A DNA stretch of 6,308 nt from Comamonadaceae bacterium. Its GTDB lineage: Bacteria; Pseudomonadota; Gammaproteobacteria; Burkholderiales; Burkholderiaceae_C. Location of the stretch: the NCBI GenBank assembly GCA_013298415.1, contig JAAFHN010000162.1:1-6308 (forward strand), in the 5' to 3' direction. Position numbers and translations under genes: made by a program. Positions 5,590-6,308 of the stretch are shown here, in pieces. Position 1 is the stretch's first letter, and the number at the start of each line of letters is the position of its first letter. The notes below the pieces were generated by a model. That model was not told the origin of the DNA. It made no database searches and saw only the letters and a program-made list of their open reading frames with translations.

Positions 5590-5613
5590 GGCAGACTGAT
5601 GTTTTAGACTGCC
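5590..5613. promoter_or_regulatory. 24-bp dyad between the divergent transporter and hydrolase genes, possible activator or repressor site
   Basis: GGCAGACT (5590-5597) and AGACTGCC (5606-5613) are inverted copies with one mismatch, around an AT-rich 8-bp centre (GATGTTTT). The centre lies about 77 bp upstream of the inferred sigma-54 start, a plausible place for an enhancer-binding protein, and just before the start of the hydrolase gene, where it could also be an operator. It does not match the NtrC site I know (GCAC and GTGC half-sites). Confidence 0.35.
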
Positions 5614-5618
5614 CGACT

Positions 5619-6308
5619 ATGTTTGCCCAAGCCTCCTACACCTCTGCCCAAGGCGCGTCGATTGACACGGCCAAGCTGCAACTTGCTTCGCACAGCTTCC
5701 ACGGCTTGAAGCCTGGGCCGAAGTTCATCGTGACCGGCGCGGTGCATGGCAATGAGGTGTGTGGGCCGATTGCCTTGAAGCGCATTTTGGCCGAGCTGGC
5801 GTCTGGCGCGCTCGTGATCGCGCGGGGCACGCTGACCGTGGTGCCGGTCGTGAACCCGCTTGCCCACGCACGCGGCATGCGCGTGGGCGACCGCAACTTA
5901 AACCGCAACCTTTTTCCCACCGATCAGCCGCGCGAATTTGAAGATGCGATTGCCAATTGGCTTTGCCCCTTGCTCGCGCAGCACGAGGTGCTCTTGGATT
6001 GCCACAGCACGCATGCGAACAACCCCGCATTCGCCATGCTCGGGCCGCGCAACAACGATGGGAGTTTGCAGCCCTTCACGCACGAAAAAGCCGAGCGCAG
6101 CTTGGCGCTTTCGCTCGGCATCAACCGCTTTGTGGATGGCTGGCTCAACACCTATGCCACCGGCACTGCGCGCCGCGCTGCCCGGCTGGCAGGCGGCGGC
6201 GTGGGCGGGGCCGATGCGCGCAAGGCTGAGCTGAACACCGATTCGCGCTACGGCGTGGGCACCACCGAATACATGCGCTCCGTAGGCGGCTACGCCATCA
6301 CGCTGGAG
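5619..6308 (+). CDS. Zinc hydrolase of the succinylglutamate desuccinylase/aspartoacylase group, C-terminus cut by the window edge
   Basis: The frame from the ATG at 5619 is open for 230 residues to the end. The zinc site of the AstE/AspA (M14-like) group is intact: HGNE (His43, Glu46) and DCHS (His129). DRNLNRNLFP (91-100) matches the conserved substrate-binding LNR region, with Asn93 where DLNR has Asp. GTTEYMR (214-220) and GGYAITLE (223-230) lead to Glu230, in the position of the catalytic general-base glutamate, at the last codon of the window. Such enzymes hydrolyse the amide bond of N-acyl amino acids or small peptides; no signal peptide is seen, so it is cytoplasmic. It is divergent from the ABC importer across 124 bp with the sigma-54 promoter, suggesting it processes the imported compound. 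No clear ribosome binding site or sigma-70 promoter is seen. The exact substrate is unknown. Confidence 0.9.
   Translation, partial: MFAQASYTSAQGASIDTAKLQLASHSFHGLKPGPKFIVTGAVHGNEVCGPIALKRILAELASGALVIARGTLTVVPVVNPLAHARGMRVGDRNLNRNLFPTDQPREFEDAIANWLCPLLAQHEVLLDCHSTHANNPAFAMLGPRNNDGSLQPFTHEKAERSLALSLGINRFVDGWLNTYATGTARRAARLAGGGVGGADARKAELNTDSRYGVGTTEYMRSVGGYAITLE

Noticed and set aside
5590..5613. The dyad as a canonical NtrC binding site
   Set aside because: Half-sites do not match GCAC/GTGC, so only a generic regulatory dyad is claimed.
5604..5920. Minus-strand frames of 87 and 94 codons
   Set aside because: They are opposite the hydrolase gene, which has intact zinc-site motifs.

Overview
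The window is GC-rich, densely coded DNA, most likely from a betaproteobacterium of the order Burkholderiales, perhaps the family Comamonadaceae. Three things point there: codon use, the style of the genes, and a palindromic element with CTGAGC-TGTCGAAG arms of a kind scattered through many such genomes. No species can be named. Nothing looks like a phage, plasmid, insertion sequence or CRISPR array.

Left part (1-1360). Two genes on the minus strand form a tight pair: a TetR-family regulator, then an acyl-CoA carboxylase carboxyltransferase subunit that overlaps it by ATGA and runs off the left edge. A 14-bp perfect palindrome upstream of the regulator is the probable operator. The pair looks like the start of an acyl-CoA catabolic operon controlled by its own repressor.

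Middle-left (1361-2323). Two plus-strand genes encode envelope proteins: a DUF2799-type lipoprotein with a C-terminal coiled coil, and a 79-residue exported protein with four cysteines.

Centre and right (2324-5618). Four minus-strand genes make a complete polar amino-acid-type ABC importer, in the order binding protein, permease, permease, ATPase. The binding-protein gene has a near-consensus sigma-54 promoter about 40 bp upstream of its start codon. A terminator-like hairpin and a larger nested hairpin separate it from the permeases, which should favour extra binding protein. A palindromic repeat sits between the permeases.

Right edge (5619-6308). A divergent plus-strand gene, cut by the window end, encodes a zinc hydrolase of the succinylglutamate desuccinylase/aspartoacylase group. 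By alignment from memory, the binding protein lacks the aspartate that normally contacts the ligand's alpha-amino group. Together with the adjacent deacylase-type enzyme and the sigma-54 promoter, this suggests a nitrogen-scavenging module for N-acylated or otherwise N-blocked amino acids. That link is inference and is the most interesting hypothesis here; the rest is fairly ordinary chromosomal sequence.
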